This document shows positions 40,167 through 51,671 of a stretch of DNA of 64,000 nt, one piece after another. Source of the stretch: Oncomelania hupensis (Eukaryota > Mollusca > Gastropoda > Littorinimorpha > Pomatiopsidae). The notes under the pieces were generated by a model. That model saw only the letters and a program-made list of their open reading frames with translations, did no database searches and was not told where the DNA came from. The position numbers and the translations under genes are program-made. The stretch is taken from contig JBAHVR010000292.1 in NCBI GenBank assembly GCA_036898135.1, forward strand, positions 375,501 to 439,500, in the 5' to 3' direction. Each line of letters begins with the position of its first letter. Within the stretch, counting starts at the first letter, position 1.

Positions 40167-41640
40167 CTTTTGTGCTTGTACAAAGTAACGCTCTCGGATA
40201 ACTATAATCCAAACTGACAGTCGCTTTTTAGTAGTTTCAAATTTTATTTAAAGAGGGTCTTTAGTTGGATTCAGTAATTCTTGGAATTATAAAGAAATGT
40301 CACTGCTGCTGCTGCATCTGCTGATGGACAGCAAATTGGTAGAAGTACCTTCGCACATAACGCAGTTTATATTGTTATGATTGATTCACGTCATACCAAA
40401 TTGTTCCTGTCACTTTAATGAGATCAAGCTTCAAATATGTAAAGAAAACCACATTTGCGTTAGAGTCATCTTGATATTCACCAAACTGCTCTGTGTTTGA
40501 AATCAGTGCCCACTGTAGTGTCACGAATTTTAAAAAAAAAAAAAAAAGAAAAAAAAAAGGTAATCTTGGCAGAAGTCAGTAGTGACGTGAAACAATGACT
40601 GTAAAACAGTTCACATTGGTCAGAACGACAACATATTTACTATTATGAATTGTTCATGTTCAATAAATATTTTTTTTCAGTAATAATATCAAACATTAAT
40701 AATTTATGGAAAATATAAACTACAAGTGTATTATAGTCTTCATGGTGTTGCCAAAATGCAGAATTTTTTAAATCATGTGCCTATTTCAGTGTTATTGAAT
40801 GACGAACATGACGTAAATCACTGACGGAAATGATTCAATCTCCTGAAAGGTTTATTCTTCGTCATCAGCACTGATGACGTAAACAGATTTGTAGAAACAA
40901 TCAACGTGCGTAAGTTGATGCAATCGAAAAAAAGTACAGATCAAGCCTCTTTCCATAGACTAATAATGACGTATCGAGAGACAAAATGACGTTGTAAGAT
41001 AAAATGACGTAAGATGTTCCTATCTCAGAAGACTGCAATGTTCATCATTGTTTATAAACAAAGATATTCCATCAAGATAACGTATGCCTAAGAAAGTATC
41101 CCTTGTTACATCCTCAGGCTGGATAGTAAGGATTTGACATCAACAACAACAGTTAGCTGCAAATCAAATCATAGGCTTGATTTTGGATCCCATTCACGCG
41201 CTGTATCGATTGTCACACTTACTCGACGATATAGATCCAAGTTCCAAAACCAAGTTTCCTGAATTTATAAACACAAATATTGAGTCCACGGATCCAAAAA
41301 TGAATCCCAAAACACAGAGAATAAAGCCGTGTTATTAACGAAGAAGGATTAATAACAAGAATACTAGAAAAACATCAATAAGATTTTGATGTGCTCATCG
41401 TCATTGCGGAAACTGGCGATTTCAACGTTCATGACATCAACGAAACTTTCCAGAATAAATTTTGACTGAAAAACACTCCACTGGATGAAAACGACCAGAT
41501 ATTAGAATCACCACAATCACTAATTTAAAAAGGTTAAACGAAGAAATCTAAACTTGAATGTAAACAAATAAAAAGAAATAAAAATGTTTGCACATAAAAT
41601 CATCCAGTGTTGTCAACAATCCACAGGCGCCGGAAAAAGA
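40167..41640. other. Noncoding region upstream of LINE-G ORF1
   Basis: About 1.5 kb, AT-rich, no supported ORF. It probably includes the LINE-G 5' UTR or promoter. A-rich runs near 40529-40558 and a cluster of TGACGT motifs (40580-41010) are the only recognisable structure. Confidence 0.5.
40575..41010. promoter_or_regulatory. Cluster of CRE-like TGACGT sites
   Basis: Six TGACGT cores near 40584, 40812, 40875, 40968, 40986 and 41003; three extend to TGACGTAA. CREB/ATF-type factors bind such sites. The position, 400-850 bp upstream of LINE-G ORF1, suggests promoter sequence; this is inference. Confidence 0.4.
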
Positions 41641-41658
41641 TATATAGAGAGAAAGAGA

Positions 41659-41779
<121 letters not shown>

Positions 41780-42018
41780 ACTTTGAAAGTTTGAAACTTT
41801 GAAACTTTTTTATTAGGGATAAAGATTTTAGACTAATGATACAGTCTAATCTTCCAATCTGTCCCGTAAGAAATTAACATAATAAGAATTAACCTTTAAC
41901 TTTAACTTGGAAATCACATCACTCACAAACACACATGCACACACAATCACACTAACATCTTCATCATTATTTTTAAACAATTTTAGGCAACTACCCTTTT
42001 CCCCATATCCTGCACCCT

Positions 42019-42020
<2 letters not shown>

Positions 42021-42113
<93 letters not shown>

Positions 42114-42166
42114 GACAAGTCAAGTTCCACAGCAAATAAATAAATAAATAATAATAATAATAATAA

Positions 42167-42198
<32 letters not shown>

Positions 42199-42245
42199 TT
42201 AATAATAATAATAATAATAATCATAATAATAATCATAATAATAAA
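42021..42245. repeat. Two (AAT)n microsatellite tracts
   Basis: AAT tracts at 42021-42115 and about 42139-42245, separated by a short unique stretch plus an AAAT run. They lie within the LINE-H 3' UTR. Confidence 0.9.
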
Positions 42246-42320
42246 GTGAATAAATAAATAGGTTAATAATTACACGAATGACTGTGTTGTCATATATATT
42301 ATTATACATCACTTTTATAA

Positions 42321-42575
42321 TTAATTTTGCAGATGCCTACATATTTTACATTTGAAAGAAAACAGTGTGTCGCAATGTTTACACTCCAGAGGGAGAGAGT
42401 TCCATACACTAGCTCCATTAAACGATAGGCTATTTTTGTATAAATCAATGCGAGGGAGGGGTAGTTTATAATTATACAGTCTATGCCCATCAACTGGCTT
42501 AATAAAAAATGTATCAAGATATGCAGGTGTTTCTCCGTGTGTGATTTTGAACATAAGGATAGCTGTATTAAATAT

Positions 42576-42578
<3 letters not shown>
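42321..42578 (-). pseudogene. LINE-H ORF2 C-terminus
   Basis: The last ~85 residues of a CR1/L2-type RT: QFIFNTAILMFKITHGETPA, DGHRLYNYKLPLPR, then SFNGASVWNSLPLECKHC and a stop. The same structural end as LINE-G (FGFRAPSLWNELP), but a different family. Everything upstream is missing, replaced at 42579 by a GA microsatellite. Confidence 0.8.

Positions 42579-42638
<60 letters not shown>
42579..42638. repeat. (GA)n microsatellite
   Basis: GA repeat with one CA interruption, at the truncated 5' edge of LINE-H. Confidence 0.93.
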
Positions 42639-43261
42639 AATAAGTATAGAGAACCAGAGAGGAAGATAAATTAAACAGCAATAATACACACAAATACATA
42701 AGCCACTATATAGGAATAATTTAAAAAAAATAAATAAATTCAGAGCCCTTGACAGCAGGCAAGACAAAGTAAACTCCTGCTGGCAAGCAGGCACAATAGA
42801 TATTGCTCGCATAATTTACAAGTCTGCAGTTGGTAAACTTCTGTAGTACTGTTAGTTATTTTGCATGATTATAGTTCAACTTTAAACTGGTATATATTAT
42901 ATTTCTGTACATGCGTGAGAATGACTGTATGGTCTAAGATCACATATGTCAAAAGACGTTAACATAAATTATTGAATTGAATTGAATCGAAGTACAGAGT
43001 CTGAGTTTGGGAGATCGTCAAGAGAGAAATTGTCCGATTACTTTATGACTGGAGTGGCGTCAGTTCCACCGCAATCAGTGTTGTATATATCAATACTATT
43101 TATATAATGATATTTTAATAACATATTTTGAACATATTGCTAATGTCATAATACAAATATTCATTTTCCTGATGGAAGATTAGTTCAGTAATCGATGACA
43201 CCGAATAATTGCAGCCAAGCATGGGCTTAGCCTAGCTGAACATTTAAGTTTGTAGCAAACT
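42639..43261. other. Spacer, no gene seen
   Basis: About 620 bp of AT-rich noncoding sequence. No element recognised. Confidence 0.55.
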
Positions 43262-44230
43262 GGTCCTCCATAACAGCGCCATCGGAAACTGGTTCAGAAC
43301 AACAATCGGTGTGCGTCAGGAATCGAATGCCTACTCTCTCCAACATTCTTCAACATCTTTCTAGAGCGCATCATGTCAGATGCCCTTGCAGATCACGAAG
43401 GCACAGTCAGCATAGAGGGAAGAGCAATCCCCAACCTTCGTTTTGCAGATGACATTGATGGATTGGCTGGAGAGGAACAAGAACTTGAACAGCTGGTACA
43501 CCACCTCCAGGGACTGTGGAATGGAAATAAGTGCAGAGAAGACCAAAATGATGACCAACAACACCAATGGCGTCAACACGGACATTAAAGTCCAAGGCTA
43601 ATCCCTCAACACAGTGCATAGCTTCAAGTATTTAGGAGCCATTGTATCAGACAATGGGTGCCGACAGAAAGCCCTCTCCAGGATCGCAAAAAAACCTGCT
43701 GCCCTGGCGAGATTGAAGCCAATTTGGAAAGACAGGACCATCAGTCTACATTCCAAGACAAGGCTGCTGCGCTCCCTTGTCATCTCCATCTTCCCATAAG
43801 CTTGCGAAACATGGACCCTCACAGCAGATCTCCAACGAAGAATACAAAGCATAGAGATGAGGTGCTACAGAAGACTTCTGGGCATTTCCTATACCCAGAA
43901 CATCACCAACGACGAAGTTCGACAGACCATCACACAAGCCATTGGACAACACGATGACCTGCTCACAGTGTTGAAAAAACGGAAACTCCGATGGTATGGC
44001 CACGTCACCAGATCATCAGGTCTTGCAAAGATCATCCCGCAAGACACAGCGCAAGTAGGTAGAAGAAGAGGGAGACCGAAAAAGAGGTGGGAGGACAACA
44101 TTCGAGAATGGACGGGTTTGACACTGAGGGAAACAATCAGGGTTGCTGAGGACAGGGAAAGAAAACTCTGGTTAAACGATCGTCTGTGGTGCCCCTACGA
44201 CCTCCGAGTTACGGGATAGGATAGGTTAAC
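43262..44230 (+). pseudogene. LINE-I copy 1: 5'-truncated RT fragment
   Basis: Plus-strand fragment starting inside the RT (LHNSAIGNWFRTTIGVRQ) and running to the ORF end. It includes NLRFADDIDGLAGEEQELEQ (catalytic FADD), HSFKYLGAIVSDNG, then RCYRRLLGISYTQNITNDEV and RRGRPKKRWEDNIREWTGL. Several frameshifts are present (around 43320, 43510 and 43800), so it is dead. It matches copies 2 and 3 closely. Together with copy 2 it forms an inverted repeat of about 950 bp. Confidence 0.88.
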
Positions 44231-44521
44231 AAACTGGCTCTCAGGGTGTATCAGTACATCTGACCTCATTCCTAATGCTTTAAGGTCTTCGATTCCCGAC
44301 TGTCCAAATAATATACATAATCATCGCAAAACATGATACGCGAAGGAGTTGATGCATGGTGAGTAACTACCTCAGTCAAACCGGCTACTTATGTGATTAG
44401 CGCTGAAACACTACCATCTTCGATACTTACGGCTATTGTTTTGCGTAAGGTTCTGTCTGCTTTTTCTCAAAGTTCAGGTCCGCTAAGGTAACTTATTTCC
44501 TAAATACACAATGTGCTGTAT

Positions 44522-44587
<66 letters not shown>

Positions 44588-44789
44588 CCAATCTTTTCTT
44601 CCCAGGTAAGTTCCGGAAAATACTTTACAATTTTCGCCATATTTCAAGTATCACTTAACGGATTTTGACCAAACATCATATGAAAATAATATTACCTGGG
44701 TTATTAGTGGCCTGCTTCCCGTGCTGTGATATTTTCACCACCAAAAAGATCAAGCTGGCTGGAGTTGCTTTGTAGCTAAACACATTTTA
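44231..44789. other. Spacer between inverted LINE-I copies, with (CT)n
   Basis: About 560 bp separating two tail-to-tail LINE-I copies. It holds a pure CT run at 44524-44583; nothing else recognised. Confidence 0.6.
44524..44583. repeat. (CT)n microsatellite
   Basis: About 30 CT units without interruption. Confidence 0.95.
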
Positions 44790-44806
44790 AGATCCTATCT
44801 ATCCTT

Positions 44807-46585
44807 CTATCCTGTCCCGTAACCCTGAGGTCGTAGGGGCACCACAGATGATCGTTTAACCAGCATACTCCATCTTTCTCTGTCCTCAGCAGCCTTGATG
44901 GCTTCGCTCAGTGTCAAACCAGTCCATTCTCGAATGTTGTCCTCCCACCTCTTTTTCGGTCTCCCTCTTCTTCTACCTCCTTGCACTGTGCCTTGCAGAA
45001 TAGTCTTTGCAAGGCCTGATGATCTGGTGACATGGCAATACCATCTTAGTTTCCGTTTCTTCACCACTGTAAGCAGGTCATCGTGTTGTCCAATGGCTTG
45101 TGTGATGGTCTGTCGGACTTCGTCGTTGGTGATGTGTTGTGTATAGGAAATGCCCAGAAGTCTTCTGTAGCACCTCATCTCCATGCTTTGTATTCTTCGT
45201 TGGAGATTTGCTGTGAGGGTCCATGCTTCGCAAGCATAAAGGAAGATGGAGATGACAAGGGAGCGCAGCAGTCTTACTTTGGAATGTAGACCGATGGTCC
45301 TGTCTTTCCAAATGGGCTTCAACCTTGTCAGGGCAGCAGTTGTTTGTGCGATCCTGGAGAGGGCTTCCTGTTGGGACCCATTGTCTGATACAATGGCTCC
45401 TAAATATTTGAAGCTATGCACTGTGTTGAGGGATTGGCCTTGGACTTTGATGTCCCTGTTGATGCCATTGGTGTTGTTGGTCATCATTTTGGTCTTCTCT
45501 GCACTTATTTCCATTCCATAAGCTCTGGAGGTGGTGTCAAGCCTCTGTACCAGCTGTTCAAGTTCTTGTTCCTCTCCAGCCAATCCATCAATGTCATCCG
45601 CAAAACGAAGATTGGAGATTGCTCTACCCTCTATGCTGACTGTGCCTTCATGATCTGCAAGAGCATCTGACAAGATGCGCTCTAGAAAGATGTTGAAGAG
45701 TGTTGGAGAGAGTAGGCATCCTTGACGCACACCGATTGTTGTTCTGAACCAGTTCCCGATGTCGCTGTTGTGGAGGACTGCACTGGTAGCCTTGTCATAC
45801 AGGCTTTTGATGACTTCAATAATTTTAGGGCTGATGTTGTACACTTTCATTGTTGCCCATAGAGCTGCATGCCAGACTCGGTCAAACGCCTTCTTGAAGT
45901 ATTTCTCACAGATTATTCTGAGGTTGAAAATCTGTTCAGTGGTACTTCGCCCTGCCCTGAATCCTGCTTGTTCTTCAGCTATGATTTGCTCAGCTTGGGG
46001 TTTCAACCTGTTGAGTATTATTTTCAGGAGGACCTTGCTGGGATGGCTGATGAGGCTGATGGTGCGGTAATTTTCACACACTTGAAGGTTACCTTTTTTG
46101 GGAAGAGTGATGACAAGCGACTGGGGCCATGGTATAGGCCACTCCCCACTCTGCCAGATCTTGTTACATATAATGGTGAGGGCATCAATCATCGCTTCAC
46201 CTCCTGCTTGTAGCAGTTCCGCGGGTATGTTGTCCACTCCCGCTGACTTCCCTTTCTTTAGCGATTGCACTGCTGCCTCAACTTCTTCCCGGAGAATTGG
46301 GAGGATTTCTTCTTCTTCTCTGTTCTCGGGACATGCTAGAACTGATGGGTCTCCATTTGGTGTATGGTTGTAAAGGTCAGAGCAGTACTCTGTCCATCTG
46401 TCCAAGACTTCTTGTTCTTCTGTAAGGCATATGCCAGACTTGCTTTGGATCGTGGAGACTTTGGGCTGTTTGACACTTGTCAGCCGCTTCACAGTCTGGT
46501 ATGCCTTCCTCCTGTTGTTCTTGTTCAGACTGTTCTCTATTTCCTGACATTGATCTTCTATCCAGTTCTCCTTTGCTGTGCGCAT
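44807..46585 (-). pseudogene. LINE-I copy 2 RT block, 592 codons
   Basis: A long open RT frame: KGKSAGVDNIPAELLQAGGE, PQSLVITLPKKGN, EEQAGFRAGRSTTEQIFNL, then FKKAFDRVWHAALWATM, GVRQGCLLSPTLFNIFLERI, FADDIDGLAGEE and the C-terminal RRRGRPKKRWEDNIREW. Relative to copy 3, about 12 residues including YHVFIDF are missing just before FKKAF (near 45895), removing the motif A catalytic Asp. The protein could not polymerise DNA even though the frame stays open. Upstream, a 2-bp insertion in a T-run (46589-46594) disconnects it from the endonuclease. Confidence 0.9.
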
Positions 46586-47886
46586 GCCTTTTTTCGGATG
46601 TCATTGTTGATTTTTCGGTAGGCATCAGCTCCCTGTGAGGTGTTCTTTTTCTTTTTCATCTCTCTTCGTTTATCACACAGATCCAAAAGTTCAGGTGTGA
46701 TCCTCGGCTTCTTCTTTGGTCTGTGCTTGCCAAGGATCTCAGTGGCGGCATCTGTCACAGCTGAGTTGAAGGTTGTGGTCATGGTGTTGACATCTACTTC
46801 ACCAGCCCCCAAAATGAGCAGTGGTGCAAATTTCCCTCCAATTGTGGCCTGAAATAGTTATGCCACCTCCGGGTCTTGCAGTTTGTCCATTTCGAACTTC
46901 AGTCTAGTGCACTTTGCTGTATTTACTCTCTTCAAGTGGAGCCGGAAAGACATCATCACGAGATCGTGGTCACTTCCGATGTCTGCTCCTGGAAAATGTT
47001 TTGTCCTGCCAATGTTGATGCTTGATCTGAAGTGTTCTTGACCATGATGTAGTCTATTTGGTTGTGATGCTCCCCGACGGGACTGTGCAATGTTCATCGT
47101 CTGGAGTTTTTGTGGAGACCAAGCGTGTTTGCCAGTACCAGATTGTTGTATCTGGCAAACTCCAAGAGTCTCAGACCCCTGTCATTTGTCTCGTTGTTGC
47201 AGTGGGGTCCACATGTGTCTCCCCAGTTGTGGTGCGCATCTTGGCCAACCTCGGCATTCCAGTCGCCTTGCACTATGACTCTGTCCTTCTTCGGCACTTG
47301 GTCAAGGACTGCCTGTAGATTTTTATAAAAATCCTCCACTTCGCTGTCGTCATAGTCTGATGTTGGGGCATAGACCTGGATGATGGTTTATTTTGAAAGG
47401 GGTTGCTCTCAGGCGGATGGTAATGAGTCTACTGGAGACTGGGCCGCAACCCATGATAGTGGCTAGAATGTTCTTGTGGACCAAGAATCCAACGCCGTGT
47501 TCATGCCTGTCATCTCTACCGCTGAAATAGAGCTTGTGGCCTTTGTCGGTCGTTGTTTCACCTAGGCCTTTCCAGCGCAGTTCGCTGATGCCTAGAACGT
47601 TCCATCGATAGTGGTCCAACTCGTTGGCCAGTTCTTCTAATTTTCCTTCCGCATTTAGGGTCCTGACATTCCAGGTTCCTATGACGATGTTGTTTCTCGT
47701 GCGGATCTTGCTAAATTGTCCATCAGTAGCATACTTAACACCTCCGTCCTGGTGGCCAACGGAAGGCGCGGTCCTTGTGCCGGGCGACGACCGATCCGGT
47801 ATGGAATTAGTGGATAGTGTCATCATGTAGTGTGTCTTGGGCAAAAAAGACCTGGCGGTGCCCAATCTCTCCAGACTGTTGGCCAC
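46586..47886 (-). pseudogene. LINE-I copy 2 endonuclease block, broken
   Basis: Endonuclease half in four frame pieces. 47886-47350: IVIGTWNVRTLNAEGKLEEL (motif I) and VLGISELRWKG (Glu), ending in a small indel frameshift near 47390. 47339-47094: RVIVQGDWNAEVGQDAHHN, ending in TGA at 47096-47094. 47097-46858: ADIGSDHDLVMMSFRLH (Asp-His) with TAA at 46860-46858. 46812-46558: the linker to RT, followed by the 2-bp insertion. All catalytic motifs are recognisable, and each lesion is absent from copy 3. Confidence 0.87.
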
Positions 47887-48079
47887 AGCCGAAATCCACG
47901 AATATAGTGTGGCTCGCCTTGGCCCTGAGCACGTGGTCGTTGAAGCTGTAGTAACGTGAGGTTCCTTTCGCCCAGTGATGCCGTGCTAACATCACCCCTG
48001 TTAGTCGCCTCTTACGACACGCCTGGAAACGTTGGGTCTATTCTAATTAATGCCCGAACCCAGAGCTTTATTATCTCTT

Positions 48080-48800
48080 TCAAGAAATTATTATGCTCAA
48101 TATCTAAAAAAAACCGCGTGAACCGATTTTGTTGAATTTTGGTAGAAGTACTTATACTTCAAAGCATGGCCAATCAATCAGTGACATGCCGAAAGTCTAT
48201 AAGTTGGTCGGTCTGTCCATCCGAATGTCCCTTGTATGTGTGCCAATGGCTGGAAATGCTATCAATACAAGGTGAAATATTTTCTCAAAATTTGACTTTT
48301 TTCTAAGTTATTAATCTTCAACTTATTATTCGTTGAAGCGTGATAGATATAAATGAGACACACATCCTATACATATTTTGTAAACCTCACTCCAATGTCA
48401 AGGTCACTGGAGCTGTCCAAAATCGGTTAGTATAGTTACTTTGAAGCGTCATTGACCCTAAACTATAAGAAATATAAAGTCCAAGCATGTATTTAGAAAT
48501 GGTAGAAGGATCTTCCATATTTGTTCCGTTTTTGCGCTGATCTTGAAGGTCAAGGTCATTTTAGACTTTGCAAAAAATTACAAAAATAGGTAATTGTTCA
48601 GTGGAATGGCTGTCAACAACATTGGGTTATTTGATCAGATATGCATGAAAGGTAATGTGAGGGTCAAGGTCACCCAAGGTGAAGGTTGCTGAATGTCCAG
48701 GTCATCCCAAGGTTGCATTTTGTTTAGCATAAAACTTTTGCTGTACTTTATTTGATAGTACATGAGTGTATTTGGAACCGGAGGTCAAGGTCATCTCAAG
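48080..48800 (-). repeat. Dispersed TGACCTTGAC repeat, copy 2
   Basis: Reverse-complement relative of 5440-5965. The plus strand carries TCAAGGTCA near 48396, 48547, 48663 and 48783. Aligned blocks are described under copy 1. No ORF or terminal structure; class unknown. Confidence 0.7.
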
Positions 48801-48857
48801 CTCAAGAGCATAGAAAGATCTAAGTCGGTATTAGTTTGCATTTTAATGCCACCGTTT

Positions 48858-48892
48858 CATTTTTTTTTTTTTTGGGGGGGGGGGGGGGGGGG
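48858..48892. repeat. Poly-T followed by poly-G run
   Basis: About 13 T then about 21 G. Such a junction is a typical place for assembly error and for G-quadruplex formation. Confidence 0.9.
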
Positions 48893-49170
48893 CAGTTATT
48901 TTTATTTTAAATATTGCGAGTTTGATAAGGAGCATGTGAATATGGGCTTTGCCCCTCTATTTTTGTATACGATCTTACTTTTACAATCCAACGCAGTTCT
49001 CATGCTGTTACGATTGAGACGCGCACGATAGTTCCGATCATTTTATTAACAAGATTAAAACATCGCGGTTTATCGACAGTTCATAAATACGTGTAACACA
49101 TTCTCACACTCAGACCCTCAACGCCCAGACTAAACTCGCAACAATACCATTCTGTACCTGTTTTAAAATA
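48893..49170. other. Spacer, no gene seen
   Basis: AT-rich sequence up to the TA target site of the Tc1 element. Confidence 0.55.
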
Positions 49171-49198
49171 TACTACTCAAAATAATTAAAAGGCCACT
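49171..49198 (+). repeat. Tc1 left terminal inverted repeat
   Basis: 28 bp starting TACTACTCAAAAT and ending GGCCACT; complementary to 50789-50762. Confidence 0.88.
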
Positions 49199-49501
49199 CT
49201 CATATTTCATTTAGTTTAATTATTTTTTTGCTGCTATCAATAATATCGCTTATATTGCTTATTTCAAAACTTATCCTGTACAGTAACATTCAAGACAATC
49301 TTATTCTGACAATTAAATCACATGTGTGAGTTTTGAACTTTCTGCACTGAGTTGAAAACAAACCCAATTTTTACCAAAAAAATGACCCTAATTTACTGTT
49401 GTCTTGCTAATAAAGCAAAATTTTCAACATTAAAAAGTGATTTGCACGCGAAAGGCTTGCATTTTCTGAGTTCAGTTCAACAATCGGCGCTTTTTTCTGG
49501 G

Positions 49502-49507
49502 TATAAA
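49502..49507 (+). promoter_or_regulatory. TATA-like box before transposase
   Basis: TATAAA 29 bp before the ATG. A start site 25-30 bp downstream would give almost no 5' UTR, so its role is uncertain. Confidence 0.35.
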
Positions 49508-49535
49508 TGGCAGCGCTTTTGCTGCTTTTCTAACC

Positions 49536-50564
49536 ATGCCCCCAAGGCGACGATTGACTGATGCGGATAGAGGCAGAGCTATTGCGTGGCTTCAGGAAGG
49601 GGTGGGGGTGAGAGAAGTTGGCAGGCAGCTGGGAGTGTCCCACTCCGTTGTCCAAAGGCTGCGGGAGCGCTTTAACAACACTGGAAGCGTCCAAGAACCA
49701 AGAAGGTCCGGACGCCCCCGCGTTACCACTGCAAGACAAAATCATTGCATCACCCTTTCAGCTCTGAGGATGAGGTCCGCTACAGCAAACACCGTGAGAA
49801 GACAGCTTCACGCAGCCAGCAATGTTAACGTTAGCGACCAGACAATTCGCAACCGTCTACACGAGGCAAACCTGCGATCAAGACGACCAGCAGTACGGCC
49901 TCTGCTCACCCCAGCTCACCGTGCAGCGCGTTTGGCCTGGGCTCGGCGTCATTTGGTGTGGACTAGGCAACATTGGTCAAGGCTGCTCTTTACAGACGAG
50001 TCTCGGTTCTTCTTGTCTTTCAACGACCGTCGAGTGAATGTTTGGAGGCGTCCACGGGAGCGTTTTGCTGATGCGGCGGTGCGCGAGCATGATCGCTTTG
50101 GTGGTGGATCTGTCATGATGTGGGGTGGCTTCGCATTAAACTTCAGAACACCCCTGCTCCAAATTCATGGCAACTTAAACGATATTGGCTACAGGGATGG
50201 CATCCTACAACCTAGGGTTCTCCCAGCTCTGCGGGCCATTGGGGAAGGTGCCATACTACAGAACGATAATGCCAGACCCCACCGAGCGCGTATCGTCAAT
50301 GACTTCCTGCAGCAACAGCACGTCATAGGGATGGATTGGCCGGCTCGATCACCCGATCTGAACCTTATAGAACATCTGTGGGATGTCTTGGGTCGACAGA
50401 CACGGGCAAACCTCCCTCCAGGAGCTAACCTTGAATTTCTGGCCCAAGTTCTCCAGCAAGAGTGGTTGGCCATCACAGGAAACATCCTCCATAACCTGAT
50501 ACGGTCCATGAGACAACGATGCCAAGACTGTATTGATTCAAACGGTGGCCACACCCGATACTGA
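49536..50564 (+). CDS. Tc1/mariner-superfamily transposase, DD34E
   Basis: Intact 342-residue protein, normal family length. N-terminal paired-like helix-turn-helix: TDADRGRAIAWLQEG, REVGRQLGVSHSVVQRLRER, then RRSGRPRVTT with the GRPR AT-hook; a second helix-turn-helix around SDQTIRNRLHEANL. Catalytic domain: LLFTDESRFF (first Asp), GGSVMMWGGF, ILQNDNARPH (second Asp) and SPDLNLIEHLWDVLG (Glu), with 34 residues between the second Asp and the Glu, hence DD34E. The enzyme cuts at its inverted repeats and inserts at TA. The start ATG at 49536 gives the standard N-terminus. High GC relative to the flanks fits horizontal or recent arrival, but that is inference. Confidence 0.95.
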   Translation: MPPRRRLTDADRGRAIAWLQEGVGVREVGRQLGVSHSVVQRLRERFNNTGSVQEPRRSGRPRVTTARQNHCITLSALRMRSATANTVRRQLHAASNVNVSDQTIRNRLHEANLRSRRPAVRPLLTPAHRAARLAWARRHLVWTRQHWSRLLFTDESRFFLSFNDRRVNVWRRPRERFADAAVREHDRFGGGSVMMWGGFALNFRTPLLQIHGNLNDIGYRDGILQPRVLPALRAIGEGAILQNDNARPHRARIVNDFLQQQHVIGMDWPARSPDLNLIEHLWDVLGRQTRANLPPGANLEFLAQVLQQEWLAITGNILHNLIRSMRQRCQDCIDSNGGHTRY

Positions 50565-50761
50565 CTCTATAGATTTTTGGTTTCTAAAGTTTTTGATTTT
50601 GTAAATGAGGGGTATGTCCAGTTAAATTGAATTTACTCGAATTTTAAGCGACTGATGTCTAAAATCTTTTTTGTTATTGATGCAGAAATGATTGCAATAA
50701 AATATGATGAACTAATAAATTGAATTCGTTTTTCTGATTTAAAGAGAGACCCATATGTCCA

Positions 50762-50789
50762 AGTGGCCCTTGTATCATTTTGAGTAGTC
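50762..50789 (-). repeat. Tc1 right terminal inverted repeat
   Basis: Inverted partner of 49171-49198, with mismatches at 5 of 28 positions. Confidence 0.88.
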
Positions 50790-51195
50790 TATATGAACAC
50801 TGTTTTGTCTTGTGTTGATTCTTGAATCAACAAAATCTCATTCTCTCGAGGAGAGTGAGTTGAAATCTTTAATAGTAAGGACAAAGCTGAGGAAAACCAA
50901 ACAAGCATGCTGATTCCCGAAACAAGGTAGACATCCTGCTTGAGACCGTAGTCAGTGCCAGGATAATTACCTAGCCACGTGTGTTTGTTTACCCAGCTTG
51001 CACAAGCACTCTGTTATGTATTCAAGGACACGAACTTTAGGTCGGTTTATACCGACGTAATGGTAAATGAACAATAAGGTTAAAATGTATGAGGCACATT
51101 TTCGGGAAAAAGAATCTACAATTCAAAAAGGCATTATTATTTAGAACGTGTTGGGTTGCGTGAGGGTGTATGTGGTTCTTCGATAACCTCCCCCC
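50790..51195. other. Spacer, no gene seen
   Basis: Noncoding sequence between the Tc1 element and a short CT run (about 51194-51222). Confidence 0.55.
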
Positions 51196-51274
51196 CCTCT
51201 CTCTCTCTCTCTCTCTCTTTCTCCTTCCCCCTCCCACACTCCCTTTCCCCATCCCAAACCCTACACCCTGTTGT

Positions 51275-51375
51275 ATGACAGTCCCATCTCTCATGTGATG
51301 CGTCATCTGTTGTCTGCAATTTTCATGACAGTCTCATCTCTCATGTGATACGTCATCTGTTGTCTGCAATTTTCA
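51275..51375. repeat. 50-bp tandem duplication
   Basis: Two copies beginning ATGACAGTC(C/T)CATCTCTCAT (51275 and 51325), differing at two positions (C/T and G/A). Confidence 0.9.
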
Positions 51376-51566
51376 TTTGATCATGCACAAAAGGTTAAAA
51401 AAAAGACAAGAAAAACAAAGCTTCTTTATTCCTGATAGAGAATCCATTATGCATTGTATGTATATTATTCAAGATCTCTGCCTAATTCCACCATATTCCC
51501 GACCCGGTCGGTTTGTTTGCTTGCAATGAAAGCAAAACTAACATTAACATATTTTGAACTATTATA

Positions 51567-51568
<2 letters not shown>

Positions 51569-51637
<69 letters not shown>

Positions 51638-51638
51638 T

Positions 51639-51671
<33 letters not shown>

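Larger units (their letters stand above)
44790..48067 (-). mobile_element. LINE-I copy 2: nearly full-length RTE-like LINE
   Basis: Minus-strand copy with both termini comparable to copy 3: the 5' end (about 48067) begins GCTCTGGGTTCGGGCA and the next 100 bp match copy 3 at 61111-61200. The 3' end lies near 44790, just beyond the RT stop. The element has a single large ORF (endonuclease plus RT). The endonuclease is of the type often annotated in databases as craniofacial development protein 2-like, which is a LINE-derived name. Multiple lesions inactivate this copy. Confidence 0.87.
49171..50789 (+). mobile_element. Complete Tc1-like DNA transposon
   Basis: A 1.6-kb element flanked by TA (49169-49170 and 50790-50791). 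Terminal inverted repeats of 28 bp match at 23 positions, sharing ACTACTCAAAAT and GGCCACT. It holds one uninterrupted transposase gene with the full DD34E triad. Nothing visible prevents activity. Confidence 0.93.
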
